Source of the DNA: an uncultured Ruminococcus sp. | GTDB taxonomy: Bacteria; Bacillota; Clostridia; Oscillospirales; Ruminococcaceae | NCBI GenBank assembly: GCA_947345935.1 | Contig: CAMZZN010000009.1 | Span: 1-62,318 of the forward strand | Direction of reading: 5' to 3' | Length of the DNA: 62,318 nt | Part shown: in pieces, positions 1 to 7,739 of the stretch | Numbering within the stretch: position 1 is the first letter of the stretch | Layout: each line of letters begins with the position of its first letter | Program-made: the position numbers and the translations under genes | Notes under the pieces: generated by a model | What the model saw: the letters and a program-made list of their open reading frames with translations, nothing else | The model's database searches: none | Told to the model about the DNA's origin: nothing

Positions 1-185
1 ATTTTTCTATTTCTTTTATTTTTGTTTCCATATTTCTTATTATATCATATTTCTTCTATTAAGTAAACGCATATGGGGAAAACACCGTATGATTTAGATT
101 CCCATTTGATCGGCTCGACATCAGGCAGTTCAAACTTCCATATCTATTATGGTTACAAAGTATATATTTGTAGAACAAAATAGAT

Positions 186-223
186 GTCCGCCTAAAAGCC
201 CATATTTGTGGGCTTTTAATTTA
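186..223 (+). terminator. Terminator-like hairpin in left flank
   Basis: AAAAGCCCA and TGGGCTTTT form a 9-bp stem with a 6-nt loop and a T-rich tail. The gene it would serve lies left of the window. The sequence just before it (about 165-193) closely resembles the sequence just after tRNA-Arg at 56269-56297. The rest of 1-322 is AT-rich and shows no convincing gene; only a 36-codon open frame (73-183) without a Shine-Dalgarno site was seen. Confidence 0.5.
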
Positions 224-322
224 TTCGTTGATTTTTCCAGCGAAATATACGTTATTTCTGTTTTTTCACTCTTATAGATTCAAATTTGCCGGGATTTGTA
301 ATATTTTTTAACTCTTTTGTTA

Positions 323-351
323 TTGACATTTCTCCTTTTCAAGTGTATAAT
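323..351 (+). promoter_or_regulatory. Consensus promoter for tmRNA
   Basis: TTGACA (323-328), a 17-nt spacer and TATAAT (346-351) make a perfect sigma-A type promoter. Transcription would start near 358, leaving a leader of about 30 nt before the mature tmRNA 5' end at 391, to be removed by processing. Confidence 0.85.
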
Positions 352-390
352 TAATTTATCAGATGTTTTTATATCTGATATCCTCATGTG

Positions 391-759
391 GGGGGCGTAA
401 AGGTCTCGACGGGGATTTTGCAATATGATAAGCAGGCGGAGCTTGGTGTAATCTCCTTAAACTGCCCTCGTTTAAATATAAACGCAAGAAATAACATTAC
501 AGTTACTAGAAATAGTGCACTGGTAGCAGCTTAAGTCTGCTTCTGTCCTCCATTAGAGTACCGTGGCTTTTGGGTGGGCATCGACTAACGGTGAACGATC
601 CCTGGGCGTGTCCGTGCCCTTGGATTGTATATGGACTACTTTTACTTTCAGCCCGTTTATCGGCGGTCTGTGAGAGGAATTTTAATAGGTAAAATAAGCT
701 TGTAGAAAGTTGTATGAATGAATTTCCGGACACGGGTTCAATTCCCGTCGCCTCCACCA
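391..759 (+). ncRNA. ssrA: Transfer-messenger RNA (tmRNA)
   Basis: tmRNA rescues ribosomes stalled on broken mRNAs: it enters as an alanyl-tRNA mimic, then supplies a short reading frame that tags the nascent protein for proteolysis. The 5' arm GGGGGCG (391-397) pairs with CGCCTCC (749-755), followed by discriminator A and an encoded CCA (757-759). The T-loop is in the GGGTTCAATTCCC segment before the 3' arm. The tag frame appears to start at GCA 484 and reads ARNNITVTRNSALVAA followed by TAA (532-534), ending in the expected small hydrophobic residues. It has its own promoter and terminator. The exact resume codon is inferred from the frame that ends in -ALVAA. Confidence 0.97.
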
Positions 760-813
760 AATCAAACATTATACGCAAAAGGTTACATTATCACATTAAT
801 TGCGTTAAAGAAC

Positions 814-850
814 AAAACCGTTCCTTAATTAAAGAACGGTTTTGTTTTTT
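814..850 (+). terminator. Rho-independent terminator of tmRNA
   Basis: AAAACCGTTC (814-823) pairs perfectly with GAACGGTTTT (834-843), with a 10-nt loop, followed by GTTTTTT. It lies 55 nt after the tmRNA CCA end. Confidence 0.93.
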
Positions 851-1042
851 AGTTAAATCTGTACGCAACAAAACCGCCGTCCTACAAAACGAGGACAGCG
901 GTAATGCTTTGTTGTCTGATCTTTCTTTATAACGATCATAATTACATTATAACTGATATTTCCGCAGAAGTCAACAGAATATATCGGGAGATTTTGTCGA
1001 TTGTTGTCGATTTGTGTATCACTTTTCTGTCAGATTCCCCTG

Positions 1043-1076
1043 ATAAGTCACGCTGTCAATAGTGAGCGTGACTTAT
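1043..1076. other. Perfect 12-bp inverted repeat, 3' flank
   Basis: ATAAGTCACGCT (1043-1054) and AGCGTGACTTAT (1065-1076) are perfectly complementary with a 10-nt loop. No long T-run follows on either strand, so it is a weak terminator candidate for the minus-strand gene ending at 1171, or a simple RNA hairpin. The rest of 851-1170 holds no gene I can support. Confidence 0.5.
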
Positions 1077-1170
1077 TTAGTTCCTTTGACCTGAGCAGTT
1101 GTTCCAGTTCTGTATGAATCAAAATGATTATACCACATCCACCTGAATCAATGCTTTCAGAACACAGCCT

Positions 1171-1782
1171 TTATTTGTTTTTTGTAAGGACGTGTCTACA
1201 GTAGCTTTTGCAGCCGCAATTAGGACATTTCAGTTTTCTTTTGGTGATGGTATGGGCGCCGTTGACGTATGCGGACATTGTTGGCGTGAATCGTGTATGA
1301 CATTTGTTGCATTCAAACGCTCCTGCATCTCTGTCGAGAATACAGGCAACTGCAATCCCTATGACTATTACAATAAGAGCGATTGCAATGAGCGAAATTC
1401 TTGCAGATATATGCATTTCAAACATTCCTGAAACCACAACAAGCGGCACTGCGGATAAGATTGCCGAAAATGCAACCAACGCCGATAGAATTATTTTTTT
1501 CCTGCTCTCCTGAGCTTCCTGTACTAAATTCATCATATTTTCCTCCGCCATTTCTTTGTATTCTGAAATTGGTATTCTCTCTCCAGTGAGTAGCTCGTTG
1601 ACATTGATATCGAGAATCTCACAAAGAGGTAGCATTAGGGAAACTTCCGGCAATCCTTTTCCGGTTTCCCATTTTGAGATTGTCTTGTTGCTGATAAAAA
1701 GCTTATCGGCAAGCTGACCTTGGGTAAGTCCCTGTTCCTTACGCATCTGAGCAATGAATTTTCCTGTTTTGATCTGATCCAT
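1171..1782 (-). CDS. XRE-family regulator with membrane anchor and zinc ribbon
   Basis: 203 aa. Residues 1-65 are a Cro/CI-type helix-turn-helix (KFIAQMRKEQGLTQ, then KLFISNKTISKWETGKG). Two hydrophobic segments follow, about 95-120 and 128-150, predicting a protein tethered to the membrane. The C-terminal tail has CNKC and CPNC pairs about 27 residues apart, a zinc-ribbon-like arrangement probably facing the cytoplasm. Such XRE-membrane proteins are common in Clostridia and usually have unknown signals. The start follows a strong AAAGGAGG site, and an extended -10 (TGCTATCAT) lies just upstream. It is a single gene, separated from the operon above it by a strong terminator. DNA binding is well supported; target and ligand are unknown. 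Confidence 0.85.
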   Translation of the reverse strand: MDQIKTGKFIAQMRKEQGLTQGQLADKLFISNKTISKWETGKGLPEVSLMLPLCEILDINVNELLTGERIPISEYKEMAEENMMNLVQEAQESRKKIILSALVAFSAILSAVPLVVVSGMFEMHISARISLIAIALIVIVIGIAVACILDRDAGAFECNKCHTRFTPTMSAYVNGAHTITKRKLKCPNCGCKSYCRHVLTKNK

Positions 1783-1822
1783 TGTCTGTTAACCTCCTTT
1801 CATCTCAATGATAGCATATACC

Positions 1823-1884
1823 GACAAAAAAACAAACCCACGAGCCGTAGAATCACGCAAAACAGACAATTCTACGTTTCGTGG
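1823..1884 (-). terminator. Terminator of the DUF3795/GyrI operon
   Basis: On the minus strand CCACGA and GTAGAAT pair with ATTCTAC and TCGTGG around a 3-nt internal loop, followed by GTTTGTTTTTTT. It sits after the last gene of the operon (ending at 1989) and just before the promoter of the XRE gene. Confidence 0.85.
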
Positions 1885-1988
1885 AAATACATTAAAATTT
1901 AAAGAATTACTGATTTAATTCGATATACAGTAAATCATAAAAATATTGAACAGCATTTTAATCTCGTTCAATATTTCACATTAATTAT

Positions 1989-2366
1989 TTATAGAGAATT
2001 TCCATTTTTTATAAATTCGATCAGCTTTTCAATGTCGTTAAAATTATCATAATCACCCTTGATGCAGTCTCGATGATATACAATGCCTGACCGTTCATTT
2101 CTTTCGAGACAATCCAGCAGACGCTTAATTCCGTATCGTCGGGCAAATTCGCTGAATGCTTTCGGCTTAATTTTTTCAAGCATAAATTTTCCACAATTCT
2201 CCGGGCATTCAAAGCAATGATCAAATTCTTTTTCCATGCTGCATTTTCTGTTCACACACCAATCCTTGTCGTAGCATTCATTACTCTGACAGCCGTTGCA
2301 GGTTGTATTATGTCCGCACAGGCAGCAAGCGAGACCACAGCGTGCGATTCCAAGCTCTCGTTTCAT
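1989..2366 (-). CDS. Small cysteine-rich DUF3795-type protein
   Basis: 125 aa. The N-terminal 60 residues carry about a dozen cysteines in the arrangement seen in DUF3795 proteins (RCGLACCLCG, CNGCQ, CYDKDWC, CSMEK, CFECPENC), likely binding zinc or an iron-sulfur cluster. The rest is a short helical tail (FARRYGIKRLLDCLE). No signal peptide or membrane segment. Its start codon overlaps the stop of the upstream gene by 4 nt (ATGA), so it is translationally coupled as the last gene of the five-gene operon. The biochemical role of DUF3795 is not established; the family assignment is from the Cys pattern. Confidence 0.8.
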   Translation of the reverse strand: MKRELGIARCGLACCLCGHNTTCNGCQSNECYDKDWCVNRKCSMEKEFDHCFECPENCGKFMLEKIKPKAFSEFARRYGIKRLLDCLERNERSGIVYHRDCIKGDYDNFNDIEKLIEFIKNGNSL

Positions 2367-3010
2367 TTATTAGTCCTCCTTATCGGGTGTCTTATAACAG
2401 TTTTTAAGTTTTCAGGTGCACATCTGCGAGGATCGGAAAGATAAATCTCATGATGAAAACGAGTATCTGAGATATCTTCGGTATATCTGCTTATTTCGGC
2501 AAATTCACGTAATTTCGTAATACTATCCGGTTCATCGTCATATGCACCCTTGTGCATTATCTGAACGCAAAGTCCTTCGGTCATTTTTATCAGTTTTGCT
2601 TTTGACAGATCAAGTTCACGCTTTTTCATTGCAAGAACATTCTTTGTGTTTTCAAATACCTTTTCCGTAACAAAATCCGGCTGGCGTATCATGGATGTCC
2701 AGCAAAAACGGTTCTTATCTGTAATATTTGTTCCGTCGAATTTTGCATCATCCACATACCAAAGTCCTTCCAACGGCGGAACAACGTACTCAAAATATCC
2801 CTCTGGCTGAGTGCCGCTCATTTTTGACATCTTAATAGTGAAAGACAGTCCATACAGAATTTCAAGAGCTTCTTTGTATTCGCCGCACGTATTGGGATCT
2901 CCCTTTCCGTCAATTGCAATGAAACACATTTCTGGAACTTCAACGATTGACGGCTTTGTTTTTGGCTGATATAAATCTTTGTATTCCTTTTTAAAATCAA
3001 ATTTTTCCAT
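2363..3010 (-). CDS. GyrI-like small-molecule-binding protein
   Basis: 215 aa. The opening (KEYKDLYQPKTKPSIVEVPEMCFIAIDGKGDPN) and the later GLWYVDDA and LCVQIMHKGAYDDEP segments match the GyrI-like family related to the effector-binding half of AraC/BmrR regulators. There is no DNA-binding domain, so it probably binds or sequesters small hydrophobic or cationic compounds; some relatives are hydrolases. It overlaps its neighbours by 4 nt downstream and 1 nt upstream, in an operon of DUF3795 and GyrI-like genes. The substrate is unknown. Confidence 0.82.
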   Translation of the reverse strand: MEKFDFKKEYKDLYQPKTKPSIVEVPEMCFIAIDGKGDPNTCGEYKEALEILYGLSFTIKMSKMSGTQPEGYFEYVVPPLEGLWYVDDAKFDGTNITDKNRFCWTSMIRQPDFVTEKVFENTKNVLAMKKRELDLSKAKLIKMTEGLCVQIMHKGAYDDEPDSITKLREFAEISRYTEDISDTRFHHEIYLSDPRRCAPENLKTVIRHPIRRTNK

Positions 3011-3738
3011 TATTTTTCCTCTCTGCGGTACATTAAATTCACAAAGTCAAAATACTCCATATATGGTTTTGTCAATTTATAATTCCACGAATAGATCAGT
3101 GTCGGAAAAATCTCCAGCAAAATCTCATTCTGCAAACTTGAATAGGCTTTGTATGAGCCATAGAAATACTTCTTGAATGCCTTAATAAAAAAATCATTTT
3201 TGCTTTTAAGAGGTTTTCCTATGCATTGACAACTTCCCTCTATTGAAAAGTTTTTTTGACAAACTGCAACTTTTGGATTCTCAGAAATTTGTCTGTATTT
3301 TAAATACGTCTTATCTGTCTGACAATAAAATCTGCCGTCTATTACAACCATGCTCATTGAGCGTGACGTTGGGAGATTTTCTGAGCAAGTGGATAACGTC
3401 ATTATGCCGTGTGTACCGATTTTTTTCCATAATGCAGGCAAATATAAAGAAAATTCAGCAAATCGCTTCTGATACTCTTTTTTTAGTTCATATAGATGTT
3501 TTATTCCATTCTTATTCCAAGTTAGATTTTTCTTGAGCCATTCGCAGGGAAATTGCCGGCAAAGTCCGCAAAACTTTACTTCATGTTTTCGGCAGCAATC
3601 GTATATTTTACAACTGTCCTCCCATAATTTCACGCATTTTCCGCCGTTTTGATTACAGCCTTTACATTCGCTGTTTTGAAGATATTCGCACTCTGTACAA
3701 TTTCCGCCGCAAGGAGTAATATTATTAAAATCTGTCAT
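3010..3738 (-). CDS. DUF3795 fused to a flavin split-barrel (PNPOx-like) domain
   Basis: 242 aa, two parts. Residues 1-75 are a DUF3795-type Cys cluster (CGGNCTECEYL, CKGCNQNGGKC, CKIYDCC, CGLCRQFPC). After a helical linker, residues 105-240 resemble the pyridoxamine 5'-phosphate oxidase/flavin-reductase split barrel (GIMTLSTCSENLPTSRSMSMVVIDGRFYCQTDKTYLKYRQISENPKVAVC). Split barrels of this kind bind FMN or F420-like cofactors and include nitroimidazole reductases. Fusion to a metal-binding Cys module suggests a redox enzyme, which is inference. It is the third gene of the operon, six nt after the previous gene and overlapping the next by 1 nt. Confidence 0.8.
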   Translation of the reverse strand: MTDFNNITPCGGNCTECEYLQNSECKGCNQNGGKCVKLWEDSCKIYDCCRKHEVKFCGLCRQFPCEWLKKNLTWNKNGIKHLYELKKEYQKRFAEFSLYLPALWKKIGTHGIMTLSTCSENLPTSRSMSMVVIDGRFYCQTDKTYLKYRQISENPKVAVCQKNFSIEGSCQCIGKPLKSKNDFFIKAFKKYFYGSYKAYSSLQNEILLEIFPTLIYSWNYKLTKPYMEYFDFVNLMYRREEK

Positions 3739-3744
3739 GTCCGA

Positions 3745-4197
3745 TCACTTCAATCCGATATAAATATGAATCTCCGCATTTTCAATATCGGCATTCTGAT
3801 ACTCCTCAAAATCGCAGATAAAAGAGCGTTCAAGATTCATATTCCAAAGTTCTGTCCAGAACTGCTGAACGGCAGCGACCATGTGACCCTTTACGACGAA
3901 TTTCGCATATTTTCCGGCAGGAATTTTTCGCAGTTCAAAATTTTCGGGAACATTTCTGCCGCTTACCTCACAGGCAGCAATGACTGTATAATCAGCCTTT
4001 TCGTTGTCGGCATATTCCGTATAAATGCCGAGTGCTTTATCGTTTACTCTGTTTTTCAGCGTAAAGCAGCCTTCGGGGGAGTAGAGTTTCTGCCAGAGTT
4101 TGCCGATAACCTTTCCCATATCGGGAGAAGCGTTATTTGTTCTCGCAGAAAATCCTGCGACAATCTTTTCCTCTAAATTTACAATTTCATAGTTCAT
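3745..4197 (-). CDS. GyrI-like/AraC effector-binding domain protein
   Basis: 150 aa. A stand-alone effector-binding domain: opening MNYEIVNLEEKIVAGFSARTNNASPDM, the central GIYTEYADNEKADYTVIAACEVS and the late KIPAGKYAKFVVKGHM are typical of GyrI-like proteins predicted to bind small ligands. No helix-turn-helix. It lies directly after the WYL regulator on the same strand with a 62-nt gap containing a dyad, so it may have its own promoter. It is a second, shorter GyrI-like protein in the same operon (compare 2363-3010). Confidence 0.82.
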   Translation of the reverse strand: MNYEIVNLEEKIVAGFSARTNNASPDMGKVIGKLWQKLYSPEGCFTLKNRVNDKALGIYTEYADNEKADYTVIAACEVSGRNVPENFELRKIPAGKYAKFVVKGHMVAAVQQFWTELWNMNLERSFICDFEEYQNADIENAEIHIYIGLK

Positions 4198-4245
4198 GAT
4201 AGTACCTCATTTCATATTTGATGATCAGAGTATACCATACCAAAT

Positions 4246-4263
4246 ATGACAACTGTATGTCAT
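4246..4263. promoter_or_regulatory. Candidate operator dyad
   Basis: ATGACA and TGTCAT flank 6 nt, forming a perfect 6-bp dyad that overlaps the end of the WYL regulator gene and lies about 50 nt upstream of the next start. It could be the regulator's own binding site controlling the downstream four genes. No promoter with well-placed -35/-10 boxes is obvious here. Confidence 0.4.
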
Positions 4264-5168
4264 GTTTCATATTTTTCCGAAATTCTTTTCACCAGCTCAT
4301 GAAATCCACTGCGATACTCTTTGGGAGAAAGAACCTCCGCTTTATCTCCGAATGACAGAATATAGCTGTAAAACGACGGAACATCAGACCATGTAAAAGT
4401 AAATATAATATCTCCGTTTTTGTCAAATTTGGGGAGTTCTGTACCAAATTCATCTGTTATGCGCCATTTCAGAGATTTATCAAATTTTACTGTCGCTTCA
4501 ATTTCTCCTTTGGTATGGCGAAGTTTATCGCAGGTGTATTCGGGAACTTCACGCAGTTCGCACTGTTCATCCGTACATTCAAGATCGGTCAGACGGGTAA
4601 GCTTGAACATCCGGTAATCGTTACGAATACAGCAATATCCCCACACATACCAGTTTGACCATTGAAAAACCAAATGGTACGGCTCGATCTTCCGAATTGT
4701 TTCATCTGTAGGAGAAAAATAAGTGAATCTGATTTTCAGACGGCTGTCTATGGCATTTTGGATCAGTTCTATCTTATACGAAACAGCAGCCTTGTCCCAA
4801 GAAGAAAGGTCGATGATTATTTGATTTCCCATATTGATCGTATCGGGGTTTTCCGCCGAAAGCTTGCTCATAAGCTGACGGTAACGTTTTGTATCGCTGA
4901 CGCTGTCGAGACTTTTTAAGCCTGCAAGAATCGCTTTCATGTCGTCGTTGGAAAGGAGGGTACGATCCAGTCTGAATCCGTTCATAATTGATATTCCGCC
5001 GCCTTGCCCCTGAAATGTGACAATGGGAATTCCGGCTTTGTTGATCTCCTCAATATCACGTATAATTGTGCGGCGTGATACTTCAAATTGTTCGGCAAGC
5101 TCTGATGCCGTCACTTTTTCTTTTTGAAGAAGAATGGACAAAATTCCGATAACACGGTCAATTTTCAT
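4260..5168 (-). CDS. YafY-type HTH/WYL-domain transcriptional regulator
   Basis: 302 aa. An N-terminal winged helix (residues 1-60: ILSILLQKEKVTASELAEQFEVSRRTIIRDIEEINKAG) is followed by a WYL domain. In the WYL region, IRFTYFSPTDETIRKIEPYHLVFQWSNWYVWGYC carries the ligand-pocket residues, and a C-terminal WCX extension ends in the LSFGDKAEVLSPKEYRSGF segment. Such proteins sense ligands, often nucleic-acid fragments or nucleotides, and act as repressors or activators. It leads a same-strand operon with two GyrI-like and two DUF3795-type genes, so it probably controls them. A consensus promoter lies just upstream. Confidence 0.9.
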   Translation of the reverse strand: MKIDRVIGILSILLQKEKVTASELAEQFEVSRRTIIRDIEEINKAGIPIVTFQGQGGGISIMNGFRLDRTLLSNDDMKAILAGLKSLDSVSDTKRYRQLMSKLSAENPDTINMGNQIIIDLSSWDKAAVSYKIELIQNAIDSRLKIRFTYFSPTDETIRKIEPYHLVFQWSNWYVWGYCCIRNDYRMFKLTRLTDLECTDEQCELREVPEYTCDKLRHTKGEIEATVKFDKSLKWRITDEFGTELPKFDKNGDIIFTFTWSDVPSFYSYILSFGDKAEVLSPKEYRSGFHELVKRISEKYET

Positions 5169-5198
5169 ATTTCACAACCCCGTTTCATATCTTCCCTA

Positions 5199-5227
5199 AT
5201 TATAGCATATCCAATTCTTACTGTCAA
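5199..5227 (-). promoter_or_regulatory. Consensus promoter of the WYL-regulator operon
   Basis: On the minus strand TTGACA, a 17-nt spacer and an extended -10 TGCTATAAT, located 31-59 nt before the start codon. This is close to ideal, so the operon is probably kept off by a repressor or is constitutively strong. Confidence 0.85.
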
Positions 5228-5377
5228 TTATGGTAATGAAAAACTTGATTAAATTTAAAAGTATCAAAAACGCTCATGTAAAATTGTAAAATTTCTTTCC
5301 CGCTTGATACAGGTTTGTCAATCGGGGTGTTTTTTATTCCAATATTTATAAATATATCCGGCGGATTTTTTGTAAGT

Positions 5378-5406
5378 TTGCATTTTCTCATAATTTGTGT
5401 TATAAT
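5378..5406 (+). promoter_or_regulatory. uvrB promoter
   Basis: TTGCAT (5378-5383), 17-nt spacer, TATAAT (5401-5406). The start codon is 36 nt downstream. I did not see a clear LexA-type site around it. Confidence 0.7.
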
Positions 5407-5441
5407 AAGTTCAATCTATGAAATGTGTGAAAGGAGATCTT

Positions 5442-7412
5442 ATGGATAAATTTAAGCTCTATTCGGAGTATAATCCGGCAGGAGATCAGCCAAAGGCAAT
5501 TGAAGAACTTGTGTCGGGCATAGAATCTGGAAAAAAAGAACAGATACTTCTTGGAGTTACAGGTTCAGGAAAAACTTTTACCATGGCTAACGTTATTGCA
5601 AGGGTGAATAAACCAACTCTTGTTCTTGCTCATAACAAAATCCTTGCGGCTCAGTTGTGTTCAGAATTTAAGGAGTTTTTCCCTGATAACTCTGTAGAAT
5701 ACTTTGTCTCCTACTACGATTACTATCAGCCTGAAGCGTATGTTCCAAGTACTGACAGCTATATTGAAAAGGATTCTTCCGTCAATGATGAGATAGATAA
5801 GCTGCGACATTCGGCTACAACGGCTCTTGCAGAGCGGCGGGATGTTATCATCGTTGCCAGCGTTTCATGTATATATTCCCTTGGAAGTCCGGAGGAATAC
5901 CGTTCCATGGTGGTGTCCATCCGTCAGGGAATTGAAAAACCAAGAGATCAGCTTATCGACGAGCTTGTAAAAATCAGATATGAACGCAATGATATAGCTT
6001 TTGAGCGAAACAAATTTCGTGTAAGAGGCGACGTGTTGGAAATTTTTCCGGCAATGTCATCAGATACTGCTGTCCGGGTTGAATATTTCGGCGATGAGAT
6101 CGACAGGATCTCCGAGATCAATGTTGTTACAGGCGAGGTCAAGGCTGTGGTAACTCATGCCGCTATTTTTCCGGCAACACATTACGTTGTCAGCGATGAT
6201 AAACTTGAATCTGCATTGGGGGAGCTTGACAGGGAACTTGCCGAACGTGTGGAATGGTTTACTCAAAATAATAAGCTTATTGAAGCGCAGAGAATCGAGC
6301 AGCGTACTCATTACGATATGGAAATGCTACGTGAAGTAGGTTTTTGCAGCGGCGTTGAGAATTATTCACGTGTGCTGTCAGGACGTCCGCCGGGAAGTAC
6401 TCCGCAGACGCTTCTCGATCACTTTCCGGAGGATTTTCTGCTTATCGTTGACGAAAGTCATGTAACCTTGCCGCAGGTAAGGGCAATGTATGCCGGTGAC
6501 AGAGCGAGAAAGACAACGCTGATAGATTACGGATTCCGTCTGCCCAGTGCGCTGGATAATCGTCCGCTTAATTTTGATGAATTCAATGATCATATTCATC
6601 AGGCAATCTATGTGAGCGCAACGCCGGGACAGATCGAACGTGAAAAAACCGATATTATTGTCGAACAGGTAATTCGTCCGACCGGTCTTGTCGATCCTGA
6701 GATAATCGTCAAGCCTACGCAGGGACAGATAGACGATCTGCTGTCGGAGATAAACAAGCGCACAGAGAGAAACGAACGAGTTCTTGTTACGACGCTTACG
6801 AAGAAAATGGCTGAGGATCTGACGGAATATTACGAAAGACTGGGAATAAAAGTGCGTTATCTTCATCACGATATTGATACTATCGAACGTATGGAGATCA
6901 TAAAGGATCTTCGGAACGGTGAATTTGACGTTCTTGTTGGAATCAATCTTCTCCGTGAAGGACTGGATATTCCGGAAGTCAGTCTTATTGCTATTCTTGA
7001 CGCTGATAAGGAAGGATTTCTCAGAAGCGAGACTTCTCTTGTCCAGACTATCGGACGAGCTGCAAGAAATGCCGGGGGTCAGGTTATTATGTATGCGGAT
7101 TCCGTAACCGGTTCAATGGAAAGAGCGATAAACGAAACGGAACGCCGCCGCAGTATTCAGACTGCTTATAATGCCGAACACGGTATCGTGCCGAAAACTA
7201 TTATAAAGAGCGTCAGGGATGTTCTGGAAATAACGTCTAAGAAGGATGTTGATGAAAAAACAAAAACGAAAAAGATGAGCGCTGCGGAAAAGAAAGAACT
7301 TATCGCTAAACTTACGGAAGATATGAAGAATGCGGCAAAATTACTTGAATTTGAGCACGCAGCATATCTTCGTGATAAGATACGGGAGCTTGAGGGCACA
7401 AAAAACAAATAA
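5442..7412 (+). CDS. uvrB: Excinuclease ABC subunit B
   Basis: 656 aa from ATG 5442, chosen because AAGGAGA lies five bases upstream; an in-frame ATG at 5418 has no such site. UvrB takes damaged DNA from UvrA, verifies the lesion and recruits UvrC for incision in nucleotide excision repair. Visible: Walker A GVTGSGKT at 38-45, the damage-probing beta-hairpin [12 protein letters not shown] at about 92-103, the DESH helicase box near 335, helicase motifs V-VI ([13 protein letters not shown] and QTIGRAARN), and a C-terminal UVR motif (about 617-652) that contacts UvrC. Full length and intact. It is monocistronic; a MITE-like repeat separates it from miaB. Confidence 0.98.
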   Translation: MDKFKLYSEYNPAGDQPKAIEELVSGIESGKKEQILLGVTGSGKTFTMANVIARVNKPTLVLAHNKILAAQLCSEFKEFFPDNSVEYFVSYYDYYQPEAYVPSTDSYIEKDSSVNDEIDKLRHSATTALAERRDVIIVASVSCIYSLGSPEEYRSMVVSIRQGIEKPRDQLIDELVKIRYERNDIAFERNKFRVRGDVLEIFPAMSSDTAVRVEYFGDEIDRISEINVVTGEVKAVVTHAAIFPATHYVVSDDKLESALGELDRELAERVEWFTQNNKLIEAQRIEQRTHYDMEMLREVGFCSGVENYSRVLSGRPPGSTPQTLLDHFPEDFLLIVDESHVTLPQVRAMYAGDRARKTTLIDYGFRLPSALDNRPLNFDEFNDHIHQAIYVSATPGQIEREKTDIIVEQVIRPTGLVDPEIIVKPTQGQIDDLLSEINKRTERNERVLVTTLTKKMAEDLTEYYERLGIKVRYLHHDIDTIERMEIIKDLRNGEFDVLVGINLLREGLDIPEVSLIAILDADKEGFLRSETSLVQTIGRAARNAGGQVIMYADSVTGSMERAINETERRRSIQTAYNAEHGIVPKTIIKSVRDVLEITSKKDVDEKTKTKKMSAAEKKELIAKLTEDMKNAAKLLEFEHAAYLRDKIRELEGTKNK

Positions 7413-7478
7413 ATGAATGTATTATCTTAAAACAGCAGTATTTTGAAATCGATCGCATTTGTTTTGCGGAAACTCTTG

Positions 7479-7650
7479 GGCAACACCGTACAAAGCACGC
7501 CTGACGGCTTTGCACGTCATCTGCTTGAATATTTTCCGTCATCTTGCACATAAATTTCTTGACATACGACAGTATGCCTGCGAAATTTCTGTACAATCTT
7601 ATGAAAAATCTTACTACGTATCTGCCACACAATCTTTGTGCGGTATTGCC
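7479..7650. mobile_element. MITE-like element, family A, long copy
   Basis: 172 bp with terminal inverted repeats: the left end GGCAACACCGTACAAAG matches the reverse complement of the right end CTTTGTGCGGTATTGCC at 15 of 17 positions. CTTG occurs directly on both sides (7475-7478 and 7651-7654), a 4-bp target-site duplication. No transposase is encoded, so it is a non-autonomous element. A 71-bp relative lies at 48109-48179 and shares the internal CTGACGGCTTTGCACGTCATCTGC core except for length. The right edge abuts the -35 box of the miaB promoter. Confidence 0.8.
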
Positions 7651-7651
7651 C

Positions 7652-7680
7652 TTGAAAAAAAACAGCTTTTATGGTATAAT
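7652..7680 (+). promoter_or_regulatory. miaB promoter next to MITE edge
   Basis: TTGAAA (7652-7657), 17-nt spacer, extended -10 TGGTATAAT ending at 7680. The TTG of the -35 box is part of the CTTG target duplication of the adjoining MITE-like element, so the insertion occurred exactly at the -35 edge. Transcription would begin near 7687, too close for the ATG at 7689 to be the start codon. Confidence 0.8.
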
Positions 7681-7739
7681 ATTATAATATGAATTTTCAG
7701 AGTCTGCTATGCAGATTCAAAGTAAAGGAGGCAGGAATT

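Noticed and set aside
73..183. 36-codon open frame at the left edge ending in the sequence similar to the tRNA-Arg flank
   Set aside because: No ribosome site, no recognisable domain, and the end overlaps the repeated segment; could be the tail of a decayed gene but cannot be supported.
868..905. Possible hairpin ACCGCCGTCC...GGACAGCGGT after the tmRNA terminator
   Set aside because: Stem is imperfect and no T-run follows; the terminator at 814-850 explains the end of tmRNA.
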